Part shown: positions 7,813 through 16,615 of the stretch, in pieces
Layout of the letters: every line of letters begins with the position of its first letter
Position numbering within the stretch: the first letter of the stretch is position 1
From: Ilumatobacteraceae bacterium
GTDB lineage: Bacteria; Actinomycetota; Acidimicrobiia; Acidimicrobiales; Ilumatobacteraceae
DNA length: 64,000 nucleotides
Reading direction: 5' to 3'
Assembly (NCBI GenBank): GCA_022425725.1
Contig: JAKMEY010000019.1
Coordinates: 1 to 64,000, forward strand
The notes under the pieces: generated by a model
Seen by the model: only the letters and a program-made list of their open reading frames with translations
Database searches by the model: none
Told to the model about the DNA's origin: nothing
Made by a program: the position numbers and the translations under genes

Positions 7813-10239
7813 TCAGATGTTCACGAGGATGAGAACGATTGCTCCCACCGTCGCTGCACCGAAGAGCAACGCTCCGTACTGATTGACCTTTCCTGATTGG
7901 ACCGGCTGCAAGGCGTGGCCGCCTTCGCTCGCTGCCAATCCAGATGCGTTCACCGCTCCATCAACCACACGCTGGTCGACGTTGCGATAGACCCATTCGC
8001 CGGTTCTCCGGCCCCCGCGTCCAACGTTGTTGACGATGCCGTCGAGAATGTTTTGGTTCACCCAGTAGGCCGCTCGCGCTATCGGGTGAGCGAACGCAAA
8101 CACGATGACCTTTTCGTAGAGGTGATCCAAGTAGTACTTGTTGACCAGCAATGTGTGAACCCACCGTGCTGGAGCGAACTTTGATGTGAGGCCAGCAAAC
8201 GGGTTTCTTCGGTCGCCGTAGATTCCCATGCAGACCCACGCGCTGAAGAGAATGCCCGCAAAGACAAGGATGATCGACGGCATCGCCTTCGACCATGAGA
8301 ACACAGCATGACTCAATTTCGGTGCGTAACAGACAGTGCCTTCAGATGGATCAGCGAATCCACAGCCTTTTGCTTTGACGTCGTACTCCTCGTCGCCTGC
8401 CTGCACCGCCGCAAGGACAATGCCTGCACTCTCATCTTCTCCAGATGAGTACCCATACTCGTCATCTAACGCGACTTCGACACCGACGGGCTCTACCCAG
8501 TCGGTGAAGTAATGCGTGCCAAACGCAGGCGCGTTGAGATATCCGGAGCCGATCGCAAGAATGGAGAGAACGATGAGCGGAGCCGTGATTCGCCACGGCG
8601 ACTCGTGCGGCCCATGGTGGGCGCCGTGATCATCGTGGGCACCGTGATCATCGTGGGCGTCGCCGTTGTGATCGTCATGATCGGCGTGAGCAGCTCCGTG
8701 AGCGTCGTCATGGCCTTCATCGTGATGCTCACCTGCTGCGGCACCGCGCGGCTTCCCAAAGAACGTGAGGTAGGTCGCCCGGGTCATGTACGCAGGGGTC
8801 ATGAAGGCGCCAACCAGCGCGACGTAGTAGAAGAACTGGTAGCCGTTGTGGCTGGCGTTATCGATGATCTCGTCTTTCGAGAAGAACCCTGAGAAGAACG
8901 GGATACCGCACAGCGCAGCGGTCGACACCATCCATGTAGCCGCCGTGATCGGCATCTTCTTCGCCAGACCACCCATGTCTTTCTTCATGTCGAATGAGTG
9001 ATGTGAACCGGAGTGGCTGATCGAACCCGCACCCAAGAACAGTGCACACTTGAAGAATGCGTGCGTGAAGATGTGGAACACGGCAGGAAGCCATGCACCA
9101 ACACCGAGACCGAGCATCATGTAGCCGAGCTGAGACACCGTTGAATACGCCAAGACTTTCTTGATGTCGTCTTGAACGAATGCAAGCGCGGCAGCGACGA
9201 TGATCGTGATGCCACCGATGATGGTGATGAAGTTCACCGTGGTATCAAGGATGTCGAATCCGACGAAGAACACCGGGTAGAGACGTGCGACCAAGAAGAC
9301 ACCAGCGACGACCATGGTCGACGAGTGCAAAAGTGACGACACCGGGGTGGGGCCGGCCATGGCGTCAGGTAGCCACGTGTGAAGTGGGAATTGGCCCGAC
9401 TTACCGATCGAGGCGATAAAGAGCGCAACGCCACCCCAGAACAGGACGCTCTGTGAGGCCTCGCCCGACAGTGCCCACGCTGAGATGCCTCGAATGGAGA
9501 AGCCGTTAGATCCGTGTTCGACCGCCCAATCGTTCGCACCAAAGAAGATAATTGCGGTGCCGACAAGGAGCCCGACGTCACCAACACGAACAGTGAAGAA
9601 TGCCTTCAGGGCGGCACGAGAGTTCGCTTCTTCTTCCCACCAGTGACCGATGAGCATGAACGAGCACAGACCCATGATTTCCCAACCGAGAATGAGCTGC
9701 AGCATGTTCTCCGCGAGAACCATGACAAGCATTCCTGCCGAAAAGAGCGTCAACGATGCGAAGAAATGGGTGTAGCGACGGTCACCTGAGACGTACTCGG
9801 TTGAGTAGATCTGCACCAAGAATGAAATGAATGTGACGAGCAGCAGCAGCATGATCGCCAATCCGTCGATGTGCTGACCGATGCCAAATTCGAGGCCACC
9901 CGATTGCCACCAGGTCCACGACTTCACCACCGGCTCAACAAACGACGCCCCGTAGCCTCCATCGGCAGCGGTAGGGAAGATTGCTCGGAACGCACCGAAG
10001 AAGCCACCTGAGGCGTAGTCGCTGCCGCCCGATGCCGAGTTCACTCGGTCGATCCATTGGAACGTCGCACCGATTGCAATCGCAAGCGAAATACCGATCG
10101 AGACGATGCCTATTTCGCTGCCATTTTGCGGCATCTTCTTGCCGAACAGAATGATGAAGACGAAACCGATCGCTGGAATGAGCGGGATCAGCCACGCGTT
10201 CTCCAAGAACCAGCCAGATGAGAGGGTTGCTCCAAGCAT
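7813..10239 (-). CDS. nuoL: NuoL-like antiporter subunit with His/Asp-rich insertion, 11-subunit complex I
   Basis: Product of 808 aa, clearly longer than the 642-aa NuoL of the second locus. Seen: GWEIMGLCSFMLIGHWW (channel Glu), SIGKSGQFPLHTWLPDAMAG (channel Lys), KKVLAYSTVSQLGYMMLG and FFSGFFSKDEI. Two features are additional: a His/Asp-rich loop at about residues 499-545 with 14 His, and a long acidic stretch near 570-630. The C-terminal part holds the lateral helix region. It lies 7 bp downstream of nuoK. The loop could bind metal or protons; this is inference. Confidence 0.95.
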   Translation of the reverse strand: MLGATLSSGWFLENAWLIPLIPAIGFVFIILFGKKMPQNGSEIGIVSIGISLAIAIGATFQWIDRVNSASGGSDYASGGFFGAFRAIFPTAADGGYGASFVEPVVKSWTWWQSGGLEFGIGQHIDGLAIMLLLLVTFISFLVQIYSTEYVSGDRRYTHFFASLTLFSAGMLVMVLAENMLQLILGWEIMGLCSFMLIGHWWEEEANSRAALKAFFTVRVGDVGLLVGTAIIFFGANDWAVEHGSNGFSIRGISAWALSGEASQSVLFWGGVALFIASIGKSGQFPLHTWLPDAMAGPTPVSSLLHSSTMVVAGVFLVARLYPVFFVGFDILDTTVNFITIIGGITIIVAAALAFVQDDIKKVLAYSTVSQLGYMMLGLGVGAWLPAVFHIFTHAFFKCALFLGAGSISHSGSHHSFDMKKDMGGLAKKMPITAATWMVSTAALCGIPFFSGFFSKDEIIDNASHNGYQFFYYVALVGAFMTPAYMTRATYLTFFGKPRGAAAGEHHDEGHDDAHGAAHADHDDHNGDAHDDHGAHDDHGAHHGPHESPWRITAPLIVLSILAIGSGYLNAPAFGTHYFTDWVEPVGVEVALDDEYGYSSGEDESAGIVLAAVQAGDEEYDVKAKGCGFADPSEGTVCYAPKLSHAVFSWSKAMPSIILVFAGILFSAWVCMGIYGDRRNPFAGLTSKFAPARWVHTLLVNKYYLDHLYEKVIVFAFAHPIARAAYWVNQNILDGIVNNVGRGGRRTGEWVYRNVDQRVVDGAVNASGLAASEGGHALQPVQSGKVNQYGALLFGAATVGAIVLILVNI
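8619..8654. repeat. Tandem 18-bp repeat inside nuoL
   Basis: Two adjacent 18-bp units (8619-8636 and 8637-8654), GGGCGCCGTGATCATCGT and GGGCACCGTGATCATCGT, differ at one base. A degenerate continuation follows. They encode DDHGAH-type repeats within the His/Asp-rich loop of NuoL and suggest that the loop grew by slippage. Confidence 0.85.
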
Positions 10240-10246
10240 TAGACCA

Positions 10247-10546
10247 TTAACCCTTCATCACCGAGAGTTCATCAAGAGCGATCGAACGACGGTTGCGATA
10301 AATCATCAGCACCATCGCAAGGCCAACACCAACTTCTGCGGCCGCTACCGCAATCACATACAGAGCGAAGACATGCCCCTCAGGTGAGTTGTTCATCATT
10401 GCAAATGCGATCAGGTTGAGGTTCACCGAGTTGAGAATCAACTCGATCGACATCAACACCATCACCGCGTTACGCCGGGCGATAACACCAAAGACCCCTA
10501 TTGAGAACAGCACTGCCGCCAAGATGAGGAAGTTCACTGCGTACAT
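10247..10546 (-). CDS. nuoK: NuoK subunit, 11-subunit complex I
   Basis: Product of 99 aa with three transmembrane helices. The two conserved membrane glutamates are in MSIELILNSVNLN and AAAEVGVGLA. The ATG at 10546 is chosen because MYAVNFLILAA matches the family N-terminus and lies 1 bp after the nuoJ stop; an upstream in-frame start would read back into nuoJ. Confidence 0.94.
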   Translation of the reverse strand: MYAVNFLILAAVLFSIGVFGVIARRNAVMVLMSIELILNSVNLNLIAFAMMNNSPEGHVFALYVIAVAAAEVGVGLAMVLMIYRNRRSIALDELSVMKG

Positions 10547-10547
10547 G

Positions 10548-11069
10548 TCAGTCCTTCCTCGCCAAGACAATCGCGCCAATTGCAGCTGCTAAGAGCACGA
10601 ACGACAACGCCAAGAACGGCACAAGGCCTTCACGGAGAAACACATCAGAAATAGCGGTCGTCGACATCGGCTCTTCGGGGGACGCAAGCACCTCTCCGCC
10701 GTACTGATCGACAATGACCCAGACCAAGGTGCCGGCAAGCAACAACGACACCGGAATTCCGATCGACCAGTTCTTGTTATTGAGATCTGCTTCATCGCCG
10801 ATCGTCGCTCGGGTCAACATAATGCCGAACAAGAACAGCACCATGACGGCTCCGATGTAGACCATGACCTGAGAAATCGCCACAAATTCAGCAGCCGCCA
10901 ACAAGTACTGAGCAGCAACTCCACCGAGAACGACGACGAGCCACAGCGCAGCGTGCACGACATTACGGCCACTCACGACACGCAACGCACCGAACACCAT
11001 GATGGCGGCGATGATGTAGAAGCTAACGTTCTGCGCAACGTTGACATCAGCGGCGAGCATCAAGCTCAT
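10548..11069 (-). CDS. nuoJ: NuoJ subunit, 11-subunit complex I
   Basis: Product of 173 aa with five predicted helices. The core segment is [20 protein letters not shown], the conserved third-helix region of NuoJ/ND6 near the proton-transfer path. The start ATG overlaps the nuoI stop by 4 bp, and the stop is followed directly by nuoK. Confidence 0.93.
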   Translation of the reverse strand: MSLMLAADVNVAQNVSFYIIAAIMVFGALRVVSGRNVVHAALWLVVVLGGVAAQYLLAAAEFVAISQVMVYIGAVMVLFLFGIMLTRATIGDEADLNNKNWSIGIPVSLLLAGTLVWVIVDQYGGEVLASPEEPMSTTAISDVFLREGLVPFLALSFVLLAAAIGAIVLARKD

Positions 11070-11551
11070 TTCTTCTTCTCCGCGCCGGCTTCAAGTTCGG
11101 GTGCTTCTGGAACGGTTTCCATCCACTCGCCGAGCTTGTCTTTATCGTGCAACAAGTCAGCGATACGAGGTTCTGAATACTCGTATTCAGGGCTCCAGAA
11201 GAGTGCATCGAACGGACACACCTCTACGCAAATACCGCAATACATGCAAAGGGCATAGTCGATATCGAAACGGTCGAGATGGTTGACCTTGCGAGGCTTG
11301 CCACCGGCGCGTCGTGGCGGTGCGAGTTGCTTGTGTCCTTCGATGTAGATGCACCAGTCGGGGCATGAACGCGCGCACAGCATGCACGCCGTGCAGTTGT
11401 CTTCACGCAACGCAATCACGCCGCGAGCACGAACGGGAGGCGCTTCTTTTGCATGCGGGTACTGCACTGTGTCTGCACCATTTTTTACGGTACGGAACAG
11501 CGTCCCCATGGTGACGCCAAGACCTTTTACGAGACCAGGAACCTTTGGCAT
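11066..11551 (-). CDS. nuoI: NuoI subunit, 2x[4Fe-4S], 11-subunit complex I
   Basis: Product of 161 aa. Two complete CxxCxxCxxxCP motifs carry the N6a/N6b-type clusters: C53/C56/C59/C63 ([12 protein letters not shown]) and C102/C105/C108/C112 ([12 protein letters not shown]). It begins [10 protein letters not shown] at the ATG that shares one base with the nuoH stop. It conducts electrons in the peripheral arm. Because nuoEFG are absent here, these clusters are the likely entry point for electrons from an unknown donor. Confidence 0.94.
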   Translation of the reverse strand: MPKVPGLVKGLGVTMGTLFRTVKNGADTVQYPHAKEAPPVRARGVIALREDNCTACMLCARSCPDWCIYIEGHKQLAPPRRAGGKPRKVNHLDRFDIDYALCMYCGICVEVCPFDALFWSPEYEYSEPRIADLLHDKDKLGEWMETVPEAPELEAGAEKKK

Positions 11552-12603
11552 CAGATCGCAACCTTCAAGATGGCGGTCACCGCAATATTTGCGAGCGACA
11601 ACGGAATGAGCACCTTCCATGCAAACCGCTGGAGTTGGTCTTCACGGAACCGTGGGTACGAAAAACGCACCCACATAATGATGCCGGTGAGCACCAGCAT
11701 CTTCGTCAGCATGATGACTGGACCAACAATGTTCATCCAGCCGTCGACAGCGTCGAGTGACTCCCAGCCAAACCACGAGAACGGGATACCCCAGCCACCG
11801 AGGAAAAGAACCGACGCAATGAACGCAAACACACCGGCGGTAGCGAACTCGCCGATGAAGAAGATGAGGAATCGGAAGCCGGAGTATTCGGTCATGTAAC
11901 CCGACACCAACTCTGACTCTGCGATCGGCATGTCAAACGGCACCTGAGTGAGTTCTGCCTGAACCGCAATCATGAAAATGAGGAACCCAACGAACTGAGT
12001 GAGCACAAACGGGAAGCCGACTCCGTCCCAGCCGAAGATTGAGCCTGAGTTCTGCGCCACAACGATCTGCTGCAGGTTCATTGATCCGGCCTGAATCACG
12101 ACGCCAACGACCGCCAACACCATCGGAAGTTCATAGGCGATGAGCTGACCTGCGGCTCGGAGACCACCGAGCAGTGAGTACTTGTTTGCGCTCGACCAAC
12201 CGGCAACGAGAATGCCGATCACCGACACCGAACCGATGGCGAGCGCATAAAACACGCCGGCGGAGAAGTTGGTGAAGAGAGCATCGGGCCCAAATGGAAC
12301 GACAACGACGAGCAAGAACGTCGACACCAGCACGATGACGGGAGCCAACTTGTAGATCTTCGCGTCAGCATTCTCGGGAATGATGTCCTCTTTCTGCAGC
12401 CATTTGCCAACCTCGGCAAGCAACTGCATCGAGCCGAAGGGCCCAGCTTCCATGGGGCCAAGACGGCTCTGCATAAACGACATCATCTTGAACAGAAAGA
12501 GGTAAACGATCGTGCCAGCGGGCAGCAAGACGGCGCCGATACCACCGAGCACCCGGAGCAACGACTGACCCCAGTAAGGAATTTCAAGAGCGATGCTCAT
12601 CAT
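11551..12603 (-). CDS. nuoH: NuoH subunit, 11-subunit complex I
   Basis: Product of 350 aa with eight or nine helices; it joins the membrane arm to the quinone chamber. Seen: [13 protein letters not shown] (the equivalent in the second locus is [11 protein letters not shown]), the charged loop [20 protein letters not shown] that lines the quinone path, and [10 protein letters not shown]. The start ATG-ATG overlaps the nuoD stop by one base. The RLGPM variant of the usual RxGPN is a mild divergence. Confidence 0.94.
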   Translation of the reverse strand: MMSIALEIPYWGQSLLRVLGGIGAVLLPAGTIVYLFLFKMMSFMQSRLGPMEAGPFGSMQLLAEVGKWLQKEDIIPENADAKIYKLAPVIVLVSTFLLVVVVPFGPDALFTNFSAGVFYALAIGSVSVIGILVAGWSSANKYSLLGGLRAAGQLIAYELPMVLAVVGVVIQAGSMNLQQIVVAQNSGSIFGWDGVGFPFVLTQFVGFLIFMIAVQAELTQVPFDMPIAESELVSGYMTEYSGFRFLIFFIGEFATAGVFAFIASVLFLGGWGIPFSWFGWESLDAVDGWMNIVGPVIMLTKMLVLTGIIMWVRFSYPRFREDQLQRFAWKVLIPLSLANIAVTAILKVAI

Positions 12604-13775
12604 CAGCGATCGATATCTCCAAGGATGAAGTAAAGACTCGCCAAAATCGTGATGATGTCGGGCACGTACACACCCTTCAACACCCACGGGGTGATCGAAA
12701 TGTTGTTGAACGACGCCGAGCGAATCTTCACCCGGAATGGTCCAAGGTCACCCTTTGAGACCACGTAATACCCCATCTCACCGAGGGGGTTCTCGGTTGA
12801 CACCCATGCTTCGCCCTCAGGAACCTTGATGATACGAGGCACCTTCGTCATGACCGGGCCGGGGGGCAGGGTTTCGATGAGTTGATCGACGATCTTGGTT
12901 GCCTCGCGAACCTCCTGGAGGCGAATCCAGCATCGGGCCCAAGAGTCACCGTCTGGGTGCGTCCACACCCGGAAATCAACCTTGTCGTATGCCAACGGAA
13001 GTGACTGGTCTCGGCGGAGGTCCCAGTCAACACCTGAGGCTCTCAGGTTCGCTCCTGACAACCCGTACTGGCGGGCGACATCAGCGGGGATCACGCCAAT
13101 TCCTCGTGTACGACTTTGGAAAATCTCGTTTCCAAAGAGCAGGTCTTCGATCTCATCGCAGAAATTGCGGAGTTTCTTCATGACCTGACGGGTCTCGTCA
13201 AGCCAGCCCTTCGGCAGGTCGTCTTTCAGCCCACCAATGCGGTCAAAGTTTGGATGGAAACGGCCACCAGTTGCGCCTTCAATGAGGTTCAGCACGTACT
13301 CGCGGTCACGGAATGCCATGAACACCGGGGTCACCGCTCCCATCTGCACGCCGAGGTCGCCGAGGAACAGACTCACATTTGCGATGCGAGAGAGTTCAAA
13401 GAGAATGGTTCGGATGTGCTGCGCGCGAGGCGGGGCCTCAATATTCATCAACTGTTCGGCAGCAAGAATGAAAGGCACCTCGTTTGCGAACGATCCGAGC
13501 CAGTCAATTCGGTTGATCAGCGCAGTGACTTGCGGGAATGTGCGAACTTCGGTGAGCTTCTCGTAGCCCCGGTGCATGTACCCCGCCGATGGCTCGGCCC
13601 AGACCACCTGCTCACCGTCAAGACGAGCGATGATTCGGAGCGTTCCGTGGGTTGCGGGGTGCTGTGGGCCGATGTTGAGGGTCATTCCCTCGGTTTCAAG
13701 CTCAACGTTCAATCGGGCGTCAGCAGCTTGAGCAGCGATATACGACATCTGCTGGCGTTCGGACAACATCGTCAT
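12603..13775 (-). CDS. nuoD: NuoD subunit with atypical quinone site, 11-subunit complex I
   Basis: Product of 390 aa, full length for NuoD. Conserved: GPQHPATHG with His43 (quinone-site His, Thermus His38), ASGVDWDLRR, and the C-terminal GDIDR. Unusual: the quinone-binding Tyr (Thermus Tyr87) is Trp92, in LINRIDWLGSF. Arg69 in MHRGYEK matches mitochondrial NDUFS2 Arg85, the NDUFAF7 methylation site. Overlaps nuoC by 4 bp and nuoH by 1 bp. The protein is clearly a NuoD and not a [NiFe]-hydrogenase large subunit, as the nickel Cys pairs are missing. Confidence 0.95.
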   Translation of the reverse strand: MTMLSERQQMSYIAAQAADARLNVELETEGMTLNIGPQHPATHGTLRIIARLDGEQVVWAEPSAGYMHRGYEKLTEVRTFPQVTALINRIDWLGSFANEVPFILAAEQLMNIEAPPRAQHIRTILFELSRIANVSLFLGDLGVQMGAVTPVFMAFRDREYVLNLIEGATGGRFHPNFDRIGGLKDDLPKGWLDETRQVMKKLRNFCDEIEDLLFGNEIFQSRTRGIGVIPADVARQYGLSGANLRASGVDWDLRRDQSLPLAYDKVDFRVWTHPDGDSWARCWIRLQEVREATKIVDQLIETLPPGPVMTKVPRIIKVPEGEAWVSTENPLGEMGYYVVSKGDLGPFRVKIRSASFNNISITPWVLKGVYVPDIITILASLYFILGDIDR

Positions 13776-14437
13776 GAGTCATCTCCTTCGTCATCATCGC
13801 TCGCTGGCATTGGTTCAACATCGACAATCCCGGGCCATGGCTTCACCAAGCGTGCGAGCAGGGGGAAATCTTTTCGCAATGGGTAGCCCTCGAAATCACC
13901 GGGGAGGTACATATTTCGCAGATCGGGGTGGCCGTCAAACGAAATGCCGAACATCTCATGGGTTTCACGCTCATGCCAATTCGCACCGGCGTACACGGGA
14001 ATCCAACTCTCGATCGACATTGCGCCGTCGTCATGTTGAGGGAGGTCCGCTTTCAAGGTGACGCTCACATGCCGTCGGGTGTCGGTGACACGGGCCAGCA
14101 TTTGGAATCGGGTGTCTCCCCCGGTGTAACCCTGACGGATCTCGCTTGCGGCCGGATCTTCTTCGACTTCTTCGGTCGGGTCGTTCTCGCCGTCACCAAA
14201 TGGCGATGGCATCCAGTCCATTGCTGAAAGAAAGCAGAAATAGTCAAAACCCTGTGCCCGCAGCGCTTCACCAGCTGCACGCCACGACTCGGGAGTCACT
14301 CGCACCCAGAGATCAACCTGCGGCACCTGATGAACGTCGACCACCGCATCACCGAGATCTGCACGAAGCCGGGCAACGATCTCATCGCGCAGTTCGTCAA
14401 CAACTGGTGTTGATTCGTCAGTGTCGGTGTCACTCAA
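13772..14437 (-). CDS. nuoC: NuoC subunit, 11-subunit complex I
   Basis: Product of 221 aa. Family signatures: [11 protein letters not shown], the [20 protein letters not shown] block and [10 protein letters not shown]. An acidic insertion (EEVEEDP) lies around residue 95. I place the start at a TTG (14437) because a GGAGG ribosome-binding site lies about 8 nt upstream within nuoB; a GTG at 14446 is the alternative. Overlaps nuoB by 8 bp and nuoD by 4 bp. Confidence 0.9.
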   Translation of the reverse strand: MSDTDTDESTPVVDELRDEIVARLRADLGDAVVDVHQVPQVDLWVRVTPESWRAAGEALRAQGFDYFCFLSAMDWMPSPFGDGENDPTEEVEEDPAASEIRQGYTGGDTRFQMLARVTDTRRHVSVTLKADLPQHDDGAMSIESWIPVYAGANWHERETHEMFGISFDGHPDLRNMYLPGDFEGYPLRKDFPLLARLVKPWPGIVDVEPMPASDDDEGDDS

Positions 14438-14975
14438 TTGGGCCACCTCCGACGACGATGGGCTCACTCTCTCGCACAATCGGCTTGAAGCCTTCTCCAC
14501 GCCAACGGGCACCCATATCTTCGTGCTTAATCCGCTGCTGCAGGAGCACAACGCCTTCCAACAGAGCCTCTGGTCGAGGAGGGCAGCCGGGCACATACAC
14601 ATCGACCGGAACGATCTGGTCGACACCCTTCGTCACCGAGTACGAATCCCAGTAGGGGCCACCACAGTTCGCGCATGAACCCATCGAGATGACGTACTTT
14701 GGCTCTGGCATCTGCTCGTACAAGCGCTTCACAGCTGGTGCCATCTTGTCGGTGACAGTTCCTGATACGACGACAAGGTCGGCTTGACGAGGGCTTGCTG
14801 GCAATGGGATAACACCGAGACGCATGACGTCGTAGCGGGGCGATCCGAATGCCGCACCCATCTCGATGGCGCAACACGCGAGACCCCACTGATATACCCA
14901 CATTGAGTAGGAACGACCAATGTTGAACAATTTGGTGAGTGGAGCCGGCAAACGGCCACGGTCGACTAGACCCAT
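14430..14975 (-). CDS. nuoB: NuoB subunit, N2 iron-sulfur cluster, 11-subunit complex I
   Basis: Product of 181 aa. Ligands of the terminal [4Fe-4S] cluster N2 are present: Cys34-Cys35 in GLACCAIEM, Cys101 in GSCANCGG and Cys131 in [11 protein letters not shown]. An extra Cys104 follows Cys101; the second locus has Ser there (VCASSGG). The protein delivers electrons to quinone. Overlaps nuoA by 10 bp and nuoC by 8 bp. Confidence 0.95.
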   Translation of the reverse strand: MGLVDRGRLPAPLTKLFNIGRSYSMWVYQWGLACCAIEMGAAFGSPRYDVMRLGVIPLPASPRQADLVVVSGTVTDKMAPAVKRLYEQMPEPKYVISMGSCANCGGPYWDSYSVTKGVDQIVPVDVYVPGCPPRPEALLEGVVLLQQRIKHEDMGARWRGEGFKPIVRESEPIVVGGGPIE

Positions 14976-15331
14976 CGGAGAAGTCCTCGCTTCCAGGCAT
15001 ATACGAGTCCGTCAAGCAACAACACGATGAACGCGAGCATGGTGACCAACCCGAAGGTGCCATAACGCTCGATGGCGGCAGCCCATGGGAAGATAAACAC
15101 AGCCTCAACGTCAAAGATGACGAAGAGCAATGCGAACACGTAGTACCGGACTTGGCTTTGTGACCATCCGAGACCTACCGGATCAACACCTGACTCGTAG
15201 GTAAGGAGTTTCTCAGGGGAGGGTCGAGACGGCCGGATAAGCGCAGCAATACCAAGCAGAAGACCTGCCAACAGCATTGCCGCCAGTCCGAACCAAACAA
15301 CGTTGAGGTAATCGCGCAGAAATAGCGACAT
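14966..15331 (-). CDS. nuoA: NuoA subunit, first gene of the 11-subunit complex I operon
   Basis: Product of 121 aa with three helices, the conserved loop [11 protein letters not shown], and the acidic helix [15 protein letters not shown]. It starts the operon nuoABCDHIJKLMN-midA. A TATCGT -10-like box lies 9 nt before the ATG and no Shine-Dalgarno is visible, so the leader is very short. It is divergent from the MFS gene with 31 bp between starts. Confidence 0.94.
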   Translation of the reverse strand: MSLFLRDYLNVVWFGLAAMLLAGLLLGIAALIRPSRPSPEKLLTYESGVDPVGLGWSQSQVRYYVFALLFVIFDVEAVFIFPWAAAIERYGTFGLVTMLAFIVLLLDGLVYAWKRGLLRWV

Positions 15332-15362
15332 CGTTTGACAACGATATCAGTCGGGTAAGGCC

Positions 15363-16571
15363 ATGTCCCAAACCCTATGGTGTGCTCCTGTGCAACAATC
15401 TTCCGGCCATCGAGTTCTTCCCCTCGTTTTTGCCGTCACGCTGACGGGCATTATGGCGAACAGTCTCGTTTCACCGTTACTTCCCGACATTCTTGACACG
15501 TTCGATCAGTCGGCTGGTTCAGCTGGCCCTCTCGTTGCAGCCGCATCACTGCCCGGCATTTTTCTTGCTCCGATCATCGGTTTTGCCGCCGATCGGTGGG
15601 GCCGGCGGCCGATTCTCACGCTCTGCCTCATCGTGTTTGGTCTCGCAGGAGTGCTCACCGCTGTCGCTGCGAACTTCGCCATGCTCGTAGCAACCCGATT
15701 TCTTCTCGGTGTCGGCTCAGCCGGACTTATCAACCTTGGTGTTGTCCTCATCGGCGACCACTTTGAGGGTGAGGAGCGCACGACGTGGATTGGGCGAAAT
15801 GCAGCGATCCTCACCATCGGTCTTGCGATCATCCCGCTCGCATCCGGTGTGATCGCAGAATTCTTCAGTTGGCGGATCGCAACGCTCGGATATGGATTCG
15901 GGTTTCTGAGCGCGGCCTATGCGTGGAATGTGCTGCGCGACGAGCCCGTCCGAACTGCTCAACCACTGAAATCACAGCTCGCGGGCGTGGGTACCGCAAT
16001 GAGAACACCCGTGATTGCGACCACCGTCACCGTCGGCACCCTGTCATTCGCAATCATTTTCGGCGTCTTCCTCACCGCAATGCCCGACCATCTTGACACC
16101 CGGTTCGCGATGTCATCGGGGTGGCGAGGCTTCATGATCAGTGTTCCCGCGCTGTCATCTGCACTGGTTGGGTTCAATCTCGGACGTATCCGGCGGGTCA
16201 TAAGCGTGAGATGGGCGCTTGCGATCAGCGCGTGTTTCTGGGCGATGGGGATGATCTTCATCGGTTGGGCTCACGTCCTCATCGTGCTCATCATCGGGAC
16301 ATTGTGTTACGGACTCGGAGAGGGGGCGATCATCCCCAACCTGCAGGAGGTGGCAATGAGCGAAGCCCCGCAAGAGCACCGGGGAGCAGTCGTTGCAACG
16401 TGGGTCGGGTTCGCCCGACTCGGTCAAACCATCGGACCGCTTCTTGCAGGCGTATTGCTCAGCGCATCTGGCGCTCCAGCGGTATTCATCGCTGGAGCAA
16501 TTGCATCTGCATGCGCTGCCGTCATCTTCATCGTTGGTCCCATCGGTCGATCGACGTCGACTGCGACCTGA
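15363..16571 (+). CDS. MFS transporter
   Basis: Product of 402 aa with about twelve membrane helices in two halves. The loop 2-3 signature DRWGRRP is at about residues 77-83, and RFLLGVGSAGLINLG follows in helix 4-5. The substrate cannot be inferred; the type resembles drug or small-molecule exporters. It is divergent from nuoA with only 31 bp in between. TTGACA (15335-15340) could be a -35 box, but no good -10 follows it. Confidence 0.88.
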   Translation: MSQTLWCAPVQQSSGHRVLPLVFAVTLTGIMANSLVSPLLPDILDTFDQSAGSAGPLVAAASLPGIFLAPIIGFAADRWGRRPILTLCLIVFGLAGVLTAVAANFAMLVATRFLLGVGSAGLINLGVVLIGDHFEGEERTTWIGRNAAILTIGLAIIPLASGVIAEFFSWRIATLGYGFGFLSAAYAWNVLRDEPVRTAQPLKSQLAGVGTAMRTPVIATTVTVGTLSFAIIFGVFLTAMPDHLDTRFAMSSGWRGFMISVPALSSALVGFNLGRIRRVISVRWALAISACFWAMGMIFIGWAHVLIVLIIGTLCYGLGEGAIIPNLQEVAMSEAPQEHRGAVVATWVGFARLGQTIGPLLAGVLLSASGAPAVFIAGAIASACAAVIFIVGPIGRSTSTAT

Positions 16572-16603
16572 CGCTCCAGTCACCTCAACAGTGAAGATCG
16601 CTC

Positions 16604-16615
16604 TACCCTGTGACC
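16604..16615 (+). promoter_or_regulatory. Leaderless-type promoter of selO
   Basis: TACCCT (16604-16609) is followed by six bases and the ATG at 16616. No ribosome-binding site precedes it. The arrangement decides the start in favour of this ATG over the in-frame GTG at 16610. Confidence 0.6.

Noticed and set aside
8619-8654. CRISPR-like repeat
   Set aside because: Two adjacent units without spacers inside a coding region; a slippage repeat. No CRISPR array, cas gene, insertion sequence or prophage was seen in the window.
12603-13775. Locus 1 as a membrane-bound [NiFe]-hydrogenase (Ech/Mbh type)
   Set aside because: The NuoD protein lacks the two CxxC nickel-binding pairs and the locus has a standard nuoA-N order.
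13116-13886. 256-codon plus-strand frame within nuoD/nuoC of the 11-subunit locus
   Set aside because: Antisense to two genes with full motif sets; no family similarity.
15335-15362. TTGACA as a standard sigma-70 promoter for the MFS gene
   Set aside because: No -10 hexamer lies 16-18 nt downstream before the ATG; the match may be chance.
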